From: Bacteroidota bacterium
GTDB taxonomy: Bacteria; Bacteroidota; Bacteroidia; Flavobacteriales; Flavobacteriaceae
NCBI GenBank assembly: GCA_024280635.1
Contig: JAJRPS010000055.1
Coordinates: 1 to 54,409, forward strand
Direction of reading: 5' to 3'
Length of the DNA stretch: 54,409 nucleotides
A model generated the notes under the pieces. That model did no database searches, was not told where the DNA came from, and was given only the letters and a program-made list of their open reading frames with translations. The translations under genes were made by a program, and so were the position numbers. Shown here piece after piece: positions 8,926-17,757 of the stretch (positions are counted from its first letter, which is position 1; every line of letters starts with the position of its first letter).

Positions 8926-9615
8926 ATGGGAGACTCACAATTAAATAGATCTTGGAATGAAATAAAAACAAACGACTCATGGGCAATTTTTAAAATTATG
9001 AGCGAGTTTGTAGATGGTTTTGAAAAAATGGGACGTATTGGCCCTTGTGTATCCATTTTTGGATCAGCACGTACAAAACCTGGAGAAAAATATTATGAAT
9101 TAGCGGTAAGAGTTGCTTCAAAAATTGTAGATCATGGTTATGGAGTCATCACAGGTGGTGGACCTGGAATTATGGAGGCAGGTAATAAAGGGGCGCATAT
9201 TAAAGGTGGTGTTTCCGTAGGTTTAAATATTGAATTACCATTTGAGCAACATGACAACCCATATATTGATCATGACAAAAACATTAACCACGACTACTTT
9301 TTTGTACGTAAAGTTATGTTTGTAAAATATTCACAAGGTTTTGTGGTAATGCCTGGAGGTTTTGGTACTTTAGACGAACTTTTTGAAGCCATTACCTTAA
9401 TACAAACTAAAAAAATAGAAAAATTCCCTATTATTTTAGTCGGTAGAGATTATTGGGGGGGGTTATTAAATTGGATTAAAGCCACTATGGAAGAAAAACA
9501 TAAAACTATTAGTGAAGGAGATTTAAATTTAATTAACCTTGTTGATACGGAAGAGGAAGTAATTGATATTTTAGATAACTTCTATAAAAAATACGCATTA
9601 AGTCCTAACTTTTAA
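8926..9615 (+). CDS. LOG-family (lysine decarboxylase-like) nucleotide phosphoribohydrolase
   Basis: A 229-aa Rossmann-like protein of the TIGR00730/LOG family. It shows the GGGPGIMEAGNKGA nucleotide-binding loop and the PGGxGT signature (MPGGFGTLDEL). Characterised members release free cytokinin bases from riboside monophosphates or more generally hydrolyse nucleoside monophosphates; the bacterial role is often unclear. The sequence is easily confused with 'lysine decarboxylase' in automatic annotation, but it has no PLP site. It is a single gene, divergent from pssA and followed by a strong terminator. Confidence 0.9.
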   Translation: MGDSQLNRSWNEIKTNDSWAIFKIMSEFVDGFEKMGRIGPCVSIFGSARTKPGEKYYELAVRVASKIVDHGYGVITGGGPGIMEAGNKGAHIKGGVSVGLNIELPFEQHDNPYIDHDKNINHDYFFVRKVMFVKYSQGFVVMPGGFGTLDELFEAITLIQTKKIEKFPIILVGRDYWGGLLNWIKATMEEKHKTISEGDLNLINLVDTEEEVIDILDNFYKKYALSPNF

Positions 9616-9657
9616 ACGATATAAAATTATATATATTAAAAAGTATAACAATCAGAT

Positions 9658-9704
9658 TACTACCGCTATACTCTCTATTATAAAAATATAGTGGTAGTAT
9701 TTTT
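9658..9704 (+). terminator. Terminator after the LOG gene
   Basis: TACTACCGCTATA (9658-9670) pairs with TATAGTGGTAGTA (9687-9699) with one G-T wobble, followed by TTTTT. Confidence 0.85.
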
Positions 9705-9731
9705 ACTTACTCAAAAAGCCACTTACTCATC

Positions 9732-10991
9732 ATGAAATCAAAATTACTTTTTTGTCTTACATTTTTATGCATCACAAATTCATTTAGTCAAGACAATGTT
9801 AAACTAATGTTTTATAATTTATTACACTACCCTACTACACAACCCAGCAGAATTACAAACCTAGAAGCCATTTTAGATGACTACCAACCTGATTTATTTA
9901 TGGTTTGTGAACTTGAAAATGCAACTGGAAGTAATAATATTTTAAATGCTATACAAACTCCTGACGGAAAATATGCTGCTTGTACGTATCAAAATAATCA
10001 ATCAACCACCAGCCCACTACAACAAATGGCATATTACAATACGAATAAATTAATTTTAACCAATGAACAGGTTTTACCTACCGCAATCAGAGATATTAAT
10101 CATTATACCTTTAAATTAAATACTCCTGACCAAGTAGCAAATCCTAAATATTTAGATGTTTTTGTAACACATCTAAAAGCAGGTGAAAACACTGCTTCTG
10201 CTCCTGATAATGAAACGAAACGTTTAAACTCGGTTAACGTATTTACCGCTGAATTAGCAAACATTCCTACTGATCATTATATCGTTTTTTCAGGAGATTT
10301 TAATTTATATAGTCATAATGAACCTGCATATCAAGAAATTTTAGACCCAACCAATGCTATTGTAATGATAGACCCTATAAATCGTCCTGCTGTTTGGTAT
10401 AATGATAGTAACTCAAAAGACATACATACTCAAGCAGTATTTTCTACCGCAGATGGAAACGGACATATTGGAGATGGTTCTTGGGGTGGAATGGATGACC
10501 GTTTTGATTTTATTATGATGTCAGAAAACTTACAAACCAATACTGAAGTGTATTACAAAACAAACACCTACGCTGCTTATGGCAATAACGGCAACTGCTA
10601 TAATAAAAGCATAAATGATCCCGTTTGCACAGGTACTTACTCACAAACAATAAGAGATTACTTATTTAACTTTAGTGATCATTTACCTGTTGTAATGGAA
10701 ATTGAAACAACACAAACTTTAACTGTACCTTCTGAAAATTATACACAAAACTTTATTAGCTTTGCAAAAAGCAATATTGCTAGTAATCAATTGATGTTAA
10801 ATATAAACACGAAATATTTAAAAAATGAATATCTTTATATTTACAATCAATTAGGACAACAGTTATATCAAACCAAATTAGGTAACTCTGAATATTTAAC
10901 CATAAATACATCGAAGTTTGCTGCTGGTATTTATTATATTTATACATCAAAATACAATAATTCACCTTTAAAATTCATCAAATACAATTGA
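9732..10991 (+). CDS. T9SS-secreted endonuclease/exonuclease/phosphatase-family protein
   Basis: A 419-aa secreted protein with a signal peptide (residues 1-19, ending NSFSQ) and an EEP (DNase I-like) domain over about 22-325. Visible EEP motifs are VKLMFYNLLHYP, the metal-binding Glu in MVCELENA, VTHLKAG, SGDFNLYS and the terminal FSDHLPVVME. It could be a nuclease or a phosphoesterase; the sequence alone does not decide. The last ~75 residues (LYIYNQLGQQLYQT to AAGIYYIYTSK) form a T9SS type A sorting domain. The stop overlaps the TTG start of the next gene (TTGA), so the two are translationally coupled. Confidence 0.82.
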   Translation: MKSKLLFCLTFLCITNSFSQDNVKLMFYNLLHYPTTQPSRITNLEAILDDYQPDLFMVCELENATGSNNILNAIQTPDGKYAACTYQNNQSTTSPLQQMAYYNTNKLILTNEQVLPTAIRDINHYTFKLNTPDQVANPKYLDVFVTHLKAGENTASAPDNETKRLNSVNVFTAELANIPTDHYIVFSGDFNLYSHNEPAYQEILDPTNAIVMIDPINRPAVWYNDSNSKDIHTQAVFSTADGNGHIGDGSWGGMDDRFDFIMMSENLQTNTEVYYKTNTYAAYGNNGNCYNKSINDPVCTGTYSQTIRDYLFNFSDHLPVVMEIETTQTLTVPSENYTQNFISFAKSNIASNQLMLNINTKYLKNEYLYIYNQLGQQLYQTKLGNSEYLTINTSKFAAGIYYIYTSKYNNSPLKFIKYN

Positions 10992-13807
10992 AAAAATTAA
11001 GTATATTTCTATTATTATTTGTTTGCATCCAACTAAATGCTCAGCATAACATCATTATTCAGGCTAATTTTAACCCTGATCATAATACTGTGGAAATTGT
11101 GCAAAGCATCACATTCACCAATACCGCCAGCAAACCCATAGACTACTTATATTTAAATGATTGGAACAATGCATTTTCTAATAATCAAACCGATTTAGCC
11201 AAACGTTTTGCGGAAGAATATACTGCAAAATTATTTTACGCAAAAGACTCAGAAAGAGGGTTTACCACAATAAAATACATCCAAAACAAGCAAGAAAAAT
11301 TAATTTACAAAAGGAAATATGCCGATATTATTGAGGTACAATTAACAAATACCTTAGCCTCAAAAGATAGTATTACTTTAAATTTAAAATACAATTTACA
11401 GCTTCCTGCTGATAAGTTTACTCGCTTTGGAATTGATAGCAACAAAAACATTAAATTAAAAGAGTGGTTTATTACTCCCGCAAAATTAATAGCAGGAAAA
11501 TGGGAATATTATACCCATAAAAACTTAGATGATTTATATATACCAAATTGCAACATCAAATTAACCATTACATATCCAAAATCATACACTTTAAACAGCA
11601 CTTTTAATGTTCTTAACACAATAAATAATACCACCACAAAAACAACAATACTGCAAAGTGAAAATACCATTTACACCGAATTTTATTTGACTAAAAAAAG
11701 TAATTTCCGAAGTTTTGAAACCGATAAATTTACCTTTATCACCAATATTAATGACAATAAGGTATCGGATACATTCAAAGCTGTAATTCATGATAAAATT
11801 GCATACTTTTTAACCGATAAACTTGGTGATTATCCGCATCAAAAAATAGTATTATCAGAAGCTTGTTATCATAAAAATCCTGTGTACGGGCTCAACCAAT
11901 TACCCAATTTTATCCGACCCTTTCCTGATGGATTTCAATATGAAATTAAAATTTTAAAAAGTACTATTGCTAAGTTTATCAGAAACACCATAAATACCAA
12001 CCCTCATACCGATTTTTGGTTAAGTGATGCACTAGAAACCTATTTAATGATACAATACGTAAACGAAAATTATCCTAACATGAAAATATTAGGCTCTTTA
12101 TCCAAAATTTGGGGGTTACGTTCTTTTGAAATTGCAAAGAAAAAATTTAATAGCCAGTATCAGTATTTTAGTCAATATACCGCACGTAAAAATTTAGATC
12201 AACCCATAAAAACACCAAAAGACTCTCTTCTAAAATACAATGCCAATATTTCCAATAAAAATAAAGCAGGAGTGGGATTACTCTATTTAGATGATTATTT
12301 AGGCAATCAATTGGTAAGTAAAACCATGTCTGAATTCTATCAACAAAACAAATTAAAAAACATTCACTCCAAAGATTTTATTGATGCCTTACAAAGAAAA
12401 ACCAATAAAGACATCAGTTGGTTTCTTAACGACTATATAAATACGGATAAACGTATTGATTATACCATAAAAAATATCACAAAAGAAAATCATCAACTGC
12501 TCATTACTTTAAAAAATAAAACTACTGCCACTACTCCTATTTCTATTTATCAACTCATTGACGGAAAAATAATTTCTAAAAAATATATTAACGGTTTCAC
12601 AGGTGATAAAATCGTAAAATTACCCAATCATAATCCTGACCGAATCATCTTGAATTATGAAAGTATTATACCGGAATATAACCAACGTGACAATACTAAA
12701 ACTCTGAAACCACATCTTTTTAATAAACCCCTAAAGTTTTCATTTTTAAAAGATGCCGAAGCCCCTAAGTACAATCAAATATTTTATGTTCCTGAATTTG
12801 GATATAACCTGTACGATGGGTTTTCTCCTGGCATTCGGTTAACCAATAAATCCTTATTACGCAAAAACTTTACCTTTAGTATTAAGCCATTATACAGTAT
12901 GAAAAGTAAAGCGATAACCGGTAGCATTGGTTTTGGAAAAACACATCATTTTAAAAATAGGAAGCTATTTAACATTAATTACGGAATGCATTATCAAAAT
13001 TTTCATTATAAAAATGATTTAAAATATCAACGCTTTACCCCTACACTAAACTTTAATTTTAAACGAAAAAATAATTTACGTTCAGATTATTATCAGTACA
13101 TCACTACACGCTACATATCGGTAAAAAAAGATAAAGATACCTCTCCCTTACTCCCCAATGAAATTAGAAGTGACATTCCTAATTATAATGTTTTCAATAT
13201 AAAATATGGTGTTGGCGATTCCGATTTGTTTAACAGTTATGGCTTTAACGCCGATGTGCAGTTTGCGAAAGATTTCGGAAAAATTGCTTTAACGTATGGT
13301 TTTCGTAAATTATATAAAAATAATCGTCAAGTGAACTTACGTTTTTTTGCAGGAGCCTTCACTTATAACAATACTAATACCAATTATTACAGTTTTGCTT
13401 TAGATAGACCTAGTGATTATTTATTTGATTATGATTACTACGGACGTAGTGAAAGTACAGGTCTTTTTAGTCAACAAATTATTATTACTGAAGGAGGATT
13501 TAAAAGTAAACTTAATACTAACACTGCCAATAAATGGATGACAACCGCAAGCATAAGCACCAATTTATGGCGTTATATATTTGTTTATGGAGATATTGGA
13601 TTGGTAGGCAACACGGGCAATCCAAATGCTGTTTATGATACGGGAGTACATTTAAATTTAGTACCTGGTTATTTTGAATTATACTTCCCTGTTTCTTCTA
13701 ATTTAGGATGGGAAATAGCTCAACCCCATTACAATGAAAAAATTCGATTTAAAATTGTATTAACTCCAAAAATATTGATTGGTTTGGTAACCCGAAAATG
13801 GTTGTAA
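10988..13807 (+). CDS. M1-like (gluzincin-fold) pseudopeptidase with C-terminal barrel-like domain
   Basis: The 939-aa product starts with TTG at 10988, overlapping the upstream stop. The start is supported by an immediate signal peptide, MKKLSIFLLLFVCIQLNAQ. Residues about 20-240 resemble the N-terminal beta domain of M1 aminopeptidases and 245-590 the catalytic/helical domain. The place expected for HEXXH reads KSTIAKFIRN (324-333), and the usual WLNEGFA region reads WLSDALETY (344-352), so the zinc ligands are missing. From about 600 onward, alternating aromatic strands (FGYNLYDGFSPGIRL and later) suggest an outer-membrane barrel. It is probably a surface or outer-membrane protein that lost peptidase activity. 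Function is unknown. Confidence 0.65.
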   Translation: MKKLSIFLLLFVCIQLNAQHNIIIQANFNPDHNTVEIVQSITFTNTASKPIDYLYLNDWNNAFSNNQTDLAKRFAEEYTAKLFYAKDSERGFTTIKYIQNKQEKLIYKRKYADIIEVQLTNTLASKDSITLNLKYNLQLPADKFTRFGIDSNKNIKLKEWFITPAKLIAGKWEYYTHKNLDDLYIPNCNIKLTITYPKSYTLNSTFNVLNTINNTTTKTTILQSENTIYTEFYLTKKSNFRSFETDKFTFITNINDNKVSDTFKAVIHDKIAYFLTDKLGDYPHQKIVLSEACYHKNPVYGLNQLPNFIRPFPDGFQYEIKILKSTIAKFIRNTINTNPHTDFWLSDALETYLMIQYVNENYPNMKILGSLSKIWGLRSFEIAKKKFNSQYQYFSQYTARKNLDQPIKTPKDSLLKYNANISNKNKAGVGLLYLDDYLGNQLVSKTMSEFYQQNKLKNIHSKDFIDALQRKTNKDISWFLNDYINTDKRIDYTIKNITKENHQLLITLKNKTTATTPISIYQLIDGKIISKKYINGFTGDKIVKLPNHNPDRIILNYESIIPEYNQRDNTKTLKPHLFNKPLKFSFLKDAEAPKYNQIFYVPEFGYNLYDGFSPGIRLTNKSLLRKNFTFSIKPLYSMKSKAITGSIGFGKTHHFKNRKLFNINYGMHYQNFHYKNDLKYQRFTPTLNFNFKRKNNLRSDYYQYITTRYISVKKDKDTSPLLPNEIRSDIPNYNVFNIKYGVGDSDLFNSYGFNADVQFAKDFGKIALTYGFRKLYKNNRQVNLRFFAGAFTYNNTNTNYYSFALDRPSDYLFDYDYYGRSESTGLFSQQIIITEGGFKSKLNTNTANKWMTTASISTNLWRYIFVYGDIGLVGNTGNPNAVYDTGVHLNLVPGYFELYFPVSSNLGWEIAQPHYNEKIRFKIVLTPKILIGLVTRKWL

Positions 13808-13825
13808 TACCAACCTGTAAAAACG

Positions 13826-14248
13826 TTATTTATTTATCAAAAAACTTTGCAGTGCCAATTCATAACTCTGCAAGCCAAAACCAATAATAATCCCTTTAGC
13901 GTTTGGTGCAATGTAGGATTGATGTCTAATTTCTTCCCTTGAATACGTATTGCTTATATGCACTTCTATAACAGGAATTTCAATAGCTTTAACCGCATCA
14001 GCAATACCTACTGATGTATGCGTGTATGCCGCTGCATTTAAAATAATACCATCATAAGCATATCCTACCTTTTGTAATTTATCAATAAGCTCGCCTTCTA
14101 CATTACTTTGAAAATAGGTAAATGAAACTTCTGGATACTTATTTTTCAATTCATCTAAAAATTCTTGAAAAGATAAACTTCCATAAATATTTGTTTCGCG
14201 TTTGCCTAATAAATTTAAATTAGGACCGTTTATAATGGCTATTTTCAT
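13826..14248 (-). CDS. aroQ: Type II 3-dehydroquinate dehydratase
   Basis: A 140-aa cytoplasmic shikimate-pathway enzyme that converts 3-dehydroquinate to 3-dehydroshikimate. The type II signature IINGPNLNLLGKRE is at the N-terminus with the catalytic Tyr in NIYG (residue 22). The catalytic His lies in EVHISNTYSREEIRHQS, and substrate-binding residues are in NAAAYTHTSVGIADA. Length is normal for the dodecameric type II family. It is convergent with the M1-like gene, from which it is separated by only 18 bases. Confidence 0.95.
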   Translation of the reverse strand: MKIAIINGPNLNLLGKRETNIYGSLSFQEFLDELKNKYPEVSFTYFQSNVEGELIDKLQKVGYAYDGIILNAAAYTHTSVGIADAVKAIEIPVIEVHISNTYSREEIRHQSYIAPNAKGIIIGFGLQSYELALQSFLINK

Positions 14249-14380
14249 TTGATAATTTTATTTTAAAGACATTCAATAGTTTTAATTGCAAGCTACTTAC
14301 AATTAAACATACCTAGATTAAAAGATGCTAAATTTACACGTTTTTATGTTTATTTTAATGTAAATCAATAAATATTATCC

Positions 14381-14388
14381 TAATTTTG
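14381..14388 (+). promoter_or_regulatory. -7 promoter box TAATTTTG for the small barrel protein
   Basis: A perfect TAnnTTTG 31 bases before the ATG at 14419. Confidence 0.55.
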
Positions 14389-14418
14389 TAATTAATATTA
14401 ATTTAAATTTTACTACTT

Positions 14419-14895
14419 ATGAAAAAAATAATCTTAACTACACTTGCCGTTTTTGCATTTGCATTAACAAGTCAAGCACAAGAAATTGCGGACAATGCAA
14501 TTGGTTTACGTTTTGGATCAAATGATGGTCTAACAGAAATTACTTATCAAAGAAAATTAAGTGATGCTAACCGATTAGAAGCTAATTTAGGTTGGAGCTC
14601 AAAAGAGAGAATTAATGTAATTAAAATTACAGGGTTATACCAATGGGTAATGCCTTTACAAGATAATTTTAATTGGTTTGCTGGTGCTGGAGGTGGACTT
14701 TTAAACTGGAAACATGATGTTACAGGTGGTAATAGTGGTACTGCCTTATTTGTAGCTGGTGATGTTGGTATTGAATATCATTTTGATTTCCCTTTAATGC
14801 TTGCTCTTGATGTAAAACCAGAGCTTGGTTTTAGTGATGACTATAATAACGATTTAGATTTTGAATTTGGTTTTAGTGCTCGTTATAAATTTTAA
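14419..14895 (+). CDS. Small outer-membrane beta-barrel protein
   Basis: A 158-aa protein with a clear signal peptide (MKKIILTTLAVFAFALTSQAQ) followed by amphipathic, glycine-rich strands (AIGLRFGSNDGLTEITYQRK, LEANLGWSS, WFAGAGGGLLNW, ALFVAGDVGIEYHF) and a terminal aromatic strand FGFSARYKF. This is the pattern of small Bacteroidota outer-membrane barrel proteins of the OmpA/OmpW-like fold. No ligand can be inferred. It is a single gene with its own promoter box and a perfect palindromic terminator. Confidence 0.75.
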   Translation: MKKIILTTLAVFAFALTSQAQEIADNAIGLRFGSNDGLTEITYQRKLSDANRLEANLGWSSKERINVIKITGLYQWVMPLQDNFNWFAGAGGGLLNWKHDVTGGNSGTALFVAGDVGIEYHFDFPLMLALDVKPELGFSDDYNNDLDFEFGFSARYKF

Positions 14896-14950
14896 TATTA
14901 GAGCAATAATCTAAAATAAATTTAAGCTTTTTGATATTTTTATCAAAACA

Positions 14951-14980
14951 AAAAAACCGAAGCAATTGCTTCGGTTTTTT
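14951..14980. terminator. Perfect palindromic terminator between the barrel gene and trhO
   Basis: AAAAAACCGAAGCAA is followed immediately by its exact reverse complement (14951-14980). It has A- and T-runs at both ends and serves both converging genes. Confidence 0.9.
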
Positions 14981-14984
14981 TATT

Positions 14985-16022
14985 TTAGCTTATTTTTTTA
15001 AACTTTAAAACTCCTGATCTTCCTTTTTTGAAAATCTTATTGCTGTTGTGTTTCCCTTTACGGAGTTCCTTTTGTTCTTCAAAAGATAACTGGATAATAT
15101 CTTTACAAGCTTCTGAACAACAGTTTTTCATTTTTTCGGCACAACTTTTACATTGTATAAATAACAAATGACATGCTGCATTTTCACAGTTTATATGCTC
15201 GTCACAAGGTTCTCCACATTGATGACATTGTGCAACAACATCTTCACTAATACGCTCTGCACGTCTATGATCAAATACAAAGTTTTTTCCTAAAAATTTA
15301 TTTTCTAATCCTTCATCCTTTACTTGTCTGGTATATTCAATAATACCACCTTCCAATTGATATACGTTTTTAAAACCTTTATGCTTATAGTATGCACTTG
15401 CCTTTTCGCAACGAATACCACCGGTACAATACATCAATAAATTTTTATCCTCTTTATTCTCTTTTAAATCCTCCTCAATAATATCTAAAGAGTCCCTAAA
15501 GGTATCTACATCTGGTAAAATTGCTCCATCAAAATGACCTATTTCACTTTCATAATGATTTCGCATATCTACGCAAACGGTATTGGGGTTTGCTAACATT
15601 TCATTAAAATCTTTCGCTTTTAAATGTGTTCCTATACTGGTTACATCAAAAGAATCGTCATTTAAACCATCGGCAACAATTTTATCTCGTACTTTTACTT
15701 TTAACTTTAAAAACGACTTATTATCTTGCTCTACTGCAATGTTTAGGCGTACATCTTTTAAAAAAGATATCGAATCTAAATGGGTTTTAAAAGCATTAAA
15801 ATTTTCAGCAGGAACTGACAATTGCGCATTAATCCCCTCATTGGCAACGTAAATACGTCCCAACACTTCCAATTGATCCCAATTTAAAAATAGGTGATCT
15901 CGCAATACTTGTGGATTTCCAATTTTGGCGTACTGATAGAAAGAAATCGTCATCCGATCTTTTCCTGCTTCTTCAATTAGAGCAGCTCTTTCCTTAGCAC
16001 TTAGTTTATTATACAGTTGCAT
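14985..16022 (-). CDS. trhO: tRNA uridine(34) hydroxylase (rhodanese family, YceA-type)
   Basis: A 345-aa protein of the YceA/TrhO family, which catalyses the O2-dependent formation of 5-hydroxyuridine at wobble position 34 of tRNA. A ferredoxin-like N-terminal domain (about 1-115, with GRIYVANEGINAQLS) precedes a rhodanese domain (about 130-235) with the active-site loop CTGGIRCEK (C199). The Cys-rich C-terminus (C266, C269, C273, C279, C284 and further cysteines to 306) is typical of the longer family members and may bind zinc. It is divergent from a U32-family gene that may perform the oxygen-independent route to the same base. Confidence 0.92.
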   Translation of the reverse strand: MQLYNKLSAKERAALIEEAGKDRMTISFYQYAKIGNPQVLRDHLFLNWDQLEVLGRIYVANEGINAQLSVPAENFNAFKTHLDSISFLKDVRLNIAVEQDNKSFLKLKVKVRDKIVADGLNDDSFDVTSIGTHLKAKDFNEMLANPNTVCVDMRNHYESEIGHFDGAILPDVDTFRDSLDIIEEDLKENKEDKNLLMYCTGGIRCEKASAYYKHKGFKNVYQLEGGIIEYTRQVKDEGLENKFLGKNFVFDHRRAERISEDVVAQCHQCGEPCDEHINCENAACHLLFIQCKSCAEKMKNCCSEACKDIIQLSFEEQKELRKGKHNSNKIFKKGRSGVLKFKKIS

Positions 16023-16094
16023 GCTATATGAATATTTTAAGATTATTTAAGATTGCAAATGTACACTTTTATAGCGTAATTGTTAGGATTTCTC

Positions 16095-16102
16095 TATATT
16101 TG
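16095..16102 (+). promoter_or_regulatory. -7 promoter box TATATTTG for the U32-ferredoxin operon
   Basis: A perfect TAnnTTTG 25 bases before ATG 16127. It lies inside the longer open frame that starts at 16028 and so argues against that start. Confidence 0.65.
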
Positions 16103-16126
16103 CACATCTTTTTATTACCGATTATC

Positions 16127-17380
16127 ATGACAAGAACAAATACTATCGAGTTAATGGCGCCTGCCGGAAATTTCGAATCCTTACAAGCAGCTTTAAATAA
16201 CGGTGCTGATTCTATTTACTTTGGAGTAGAGCAACTAAACATGCGCGCTAGAGCAACCATGAATTTTACCTTAGCAGATTTACCTGAAATTACCCGAAGA
16301 TGTGAGGAAAAAGGAGTCCGTAGTTATTTAACACTAAATACCATTATTTACGATCATGATTTATCTGTTGTAAAAACTTTAATTAACAAAGCTAAAGAAG
16401 CTAACATTACTGCGGTAATTGCAATGGATCAAGCGGTAATTGCTTACGCCCGTAGTGTTGATATGGAAGTTCACATTTCTACCCAAATTAATATTACCAA
16501 TATTGAAACGGCAAAATTTTATGCAATGTTTGCTGATACAATGGTATTGAGTAGAGAGTTAAGCTTGCATCAAGTTGCTGAAATTACTAAAGCTATTGAA
16601 AGTGAAGAAATTAAAGGTCCTTCTGGACGTTTATTAGAAATAGAAATATTTGGACACGGTGCATTATGTATGGCTGTTTCTGGAAAGTGCTATTTAAGCT
16701 TACACTCCAACAATTCTTCTGCCAATAGAGGTGCTTGCAAACAAAATTGCAGGAAAAAATATACCGTAATTGATCAAGATACTGGTTTTGAAATAGAAAT
16801 TGATAACGAGTATATGATGTCTCCAAAAGATTTATGTACCCTACCCTTTTTAGACCAAATAATAGCTGCAGGTGTAAAAGTTTTAAAAATTGAAGGGCGT
16901 GGTAGAGCTCCTGAGTATGTTGCAAAAGTAATTAAAACCTATAGAGAAGCTATTGATAGTATTATTGATGGTACTTTTAATAAAGAAAAGACTGACTTTT
17001 GGATGAGCGAATTGAATAAGGTGTATAACAGAGGTTTTTGGGATGGATATTATTTAGGTCAAAAATTAGGAGAATGGAGCGATACTTCTGGATCTCACGC
17101 TACTCAAAAGAAAGTATATATTGGTAAAGGGGTACATTATTTTCCGAAAGCAAAAGTTGCCGAATTTAAAATTGATGCCTATGATTTAAAAATAGGAGAT
17201 CAAATTCTAATTACTGGACCTACTACTGGCGCAGAAGAAACTGTTGTTACAGAAATGTTTGTTAATGATAGTAAAGGTGAGCATGCTAAAAAAGGTGATT
17301 TGTGTACTTTAAAATTACCTTTTAGAGTGCGCCCATCAGACAAATTATACAAAATTGTACAAACTGAATTTGCAAATTAA
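16127..17380 (+). CDS. U32-family protein, TrhP/YegQ-like (tRNA hydroxylation candidate)
   Basis: A 417-aa U32 protein (annotated historically as collagenase-like peptidase). The N-terminus IELMAPAGNFESLQAALNNG and the block ADSIYFGVEQLNMRAR are family hallmarks. Four cysteines, C181, C188, C204 and C208 (GALCMAVSGKC ... RGACKQNC), match the iron-sulfur ligands of U32 tRNA/rRNA hydroxylases. Escherichia coli TrhP makes ho5U34 in a prephenate-dependent route, while RlhA acts on 23S rRNA. The neighbour trhO favours TrhP function, but this is inference. The start is moved to 16127 because of the TATATTTG box. A ferredoxin gene follows without a gap. Confidence 0.82.
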   Translation: MTRTNTIELMAPAGNFESLQAALNNGADSIYFGVEQLNMRARATMNFTLADLPEITRRCEEKGVRSYLTLNTIIYDHDLSVVKTLINKAKEANITAVIAMDQAVIAYARSVDMEVHISTQINITNIETAKFYAMFADTMVLSRELSLHQVAEITKAIESEEIKGPSGRLLEIEIFGHGALCMAVSGKCYLSLHSNNSSANRGACKQNCRKKYTVIDQDTGFEIEIDNEYMMSPKDLCTLPFLDQIIAAGVKVLKIEGRGRAPEYVAKVIKTYREAIDSIIDGTFNKEKTDFWMSELNKVYNRGFWDGYYLGQKLGEWSDTSGSHATQKKVYIGKGVHYFPKAKVAEFKIDAYDLKIGDQILITGPTTGAEETVVTEMFVNDSKGEHAKKGDLCTLKLPFRVRPSDKLYKIVQTEFAN

Positions 17381-17611
17381 ATGGTAGTCATAACCCTCCA
17401 AAGAGAAAAATGTATTGGTTGTAATTATTGTGTAGAAATGGCTCCTGCTCAGTTTAGAATGTCTAAAAAAGATGGTAAAACAGTATTGTTACGTGCTGTA
17501 GATAAAAAGGGATTTCATACGTTAAAATCAAATGACTACGAAATTTTAGAAGCCAATGAAAATGCCGAAAAAGCTTGTCCTGTAAACATTATTAAAGTAA
17601 AGGTTACTTAA
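17381..17611 (+). CDS. Single-cluster 4Fe-4S ferredoxin
   Basis: A 76-aa ferredoxin whose ATG directly follows the stop of the U32 gene, so the two are certainly cotranscribed. C11, C14 and C17 (CIGCNYC) together with C66 (in KACPVNIIKV) can bind one [4Fe-4S] cluster; there is no second CxxCxxC. The gene junction suggests it delivers electrons to the U32 protein or helps maintain its cluster. That partnership is inferred from position only. Confidence 0.85.
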   Translation: MVVITLQREKCIGCNYCVEMAPAQFRMSKKDGKTVLLRAVDKKGFHTLKSNDYEILEANENAEKACPVNIIKVKVT

Positions 17612-17630
17612 AAACTTCTTTATCTAAAGA

Positions 17631-17756
17631 TTAACATCCGCAACCACCTGATCCACAAGATTTATTTGATTTTTTTTTACTAAAAATTTTTTTATATAAA
17701 AATCGAAGTGCCAAAAACACGACTCCAACAACTGCTATGTATTGAATATTTTCCAT
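17631..17756 (-). CDS. FeoB-associated Cys-rich membrane protein, 41 aa
   Basis: A short reverse-strand frame directly after feoB (one base between the feoB stop and this ATG). The protein begins MENIQYIAVVGVVFLALRFL, a single membrane span, continues with a lysine-rich stretch (YKKIFSKKKSNKS) and ends CGSGGCGC. This architecture, one helix plus a C-terminal Gly/Cys cluster, is that of the small 'FeoB-associated Cys-rich membrane protein' family, thought to support ferrous iron transport in place of FeoC. The terminal cysteines could bind iron or a cluster. Confidence 0.85.
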   Translation of the reverse strand: MENIQYIAVVGVVFLALRFLYKKIFSKKKSNKSCGSGGCGC

Positions 17757-17757
17757 A

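Noticed and set aside
8926-9615. Lysine decarboxylase
   Set aside because: PGGxGT LOG-family motifs and no PLP-binding lysine motif.
16028-16126. N-terminal extension of the U32 protein
   Set aside because: It contains a TATATTTG promoter box and no family similarity; the conserved start is MTRTNTIELMAPAG at 16127.
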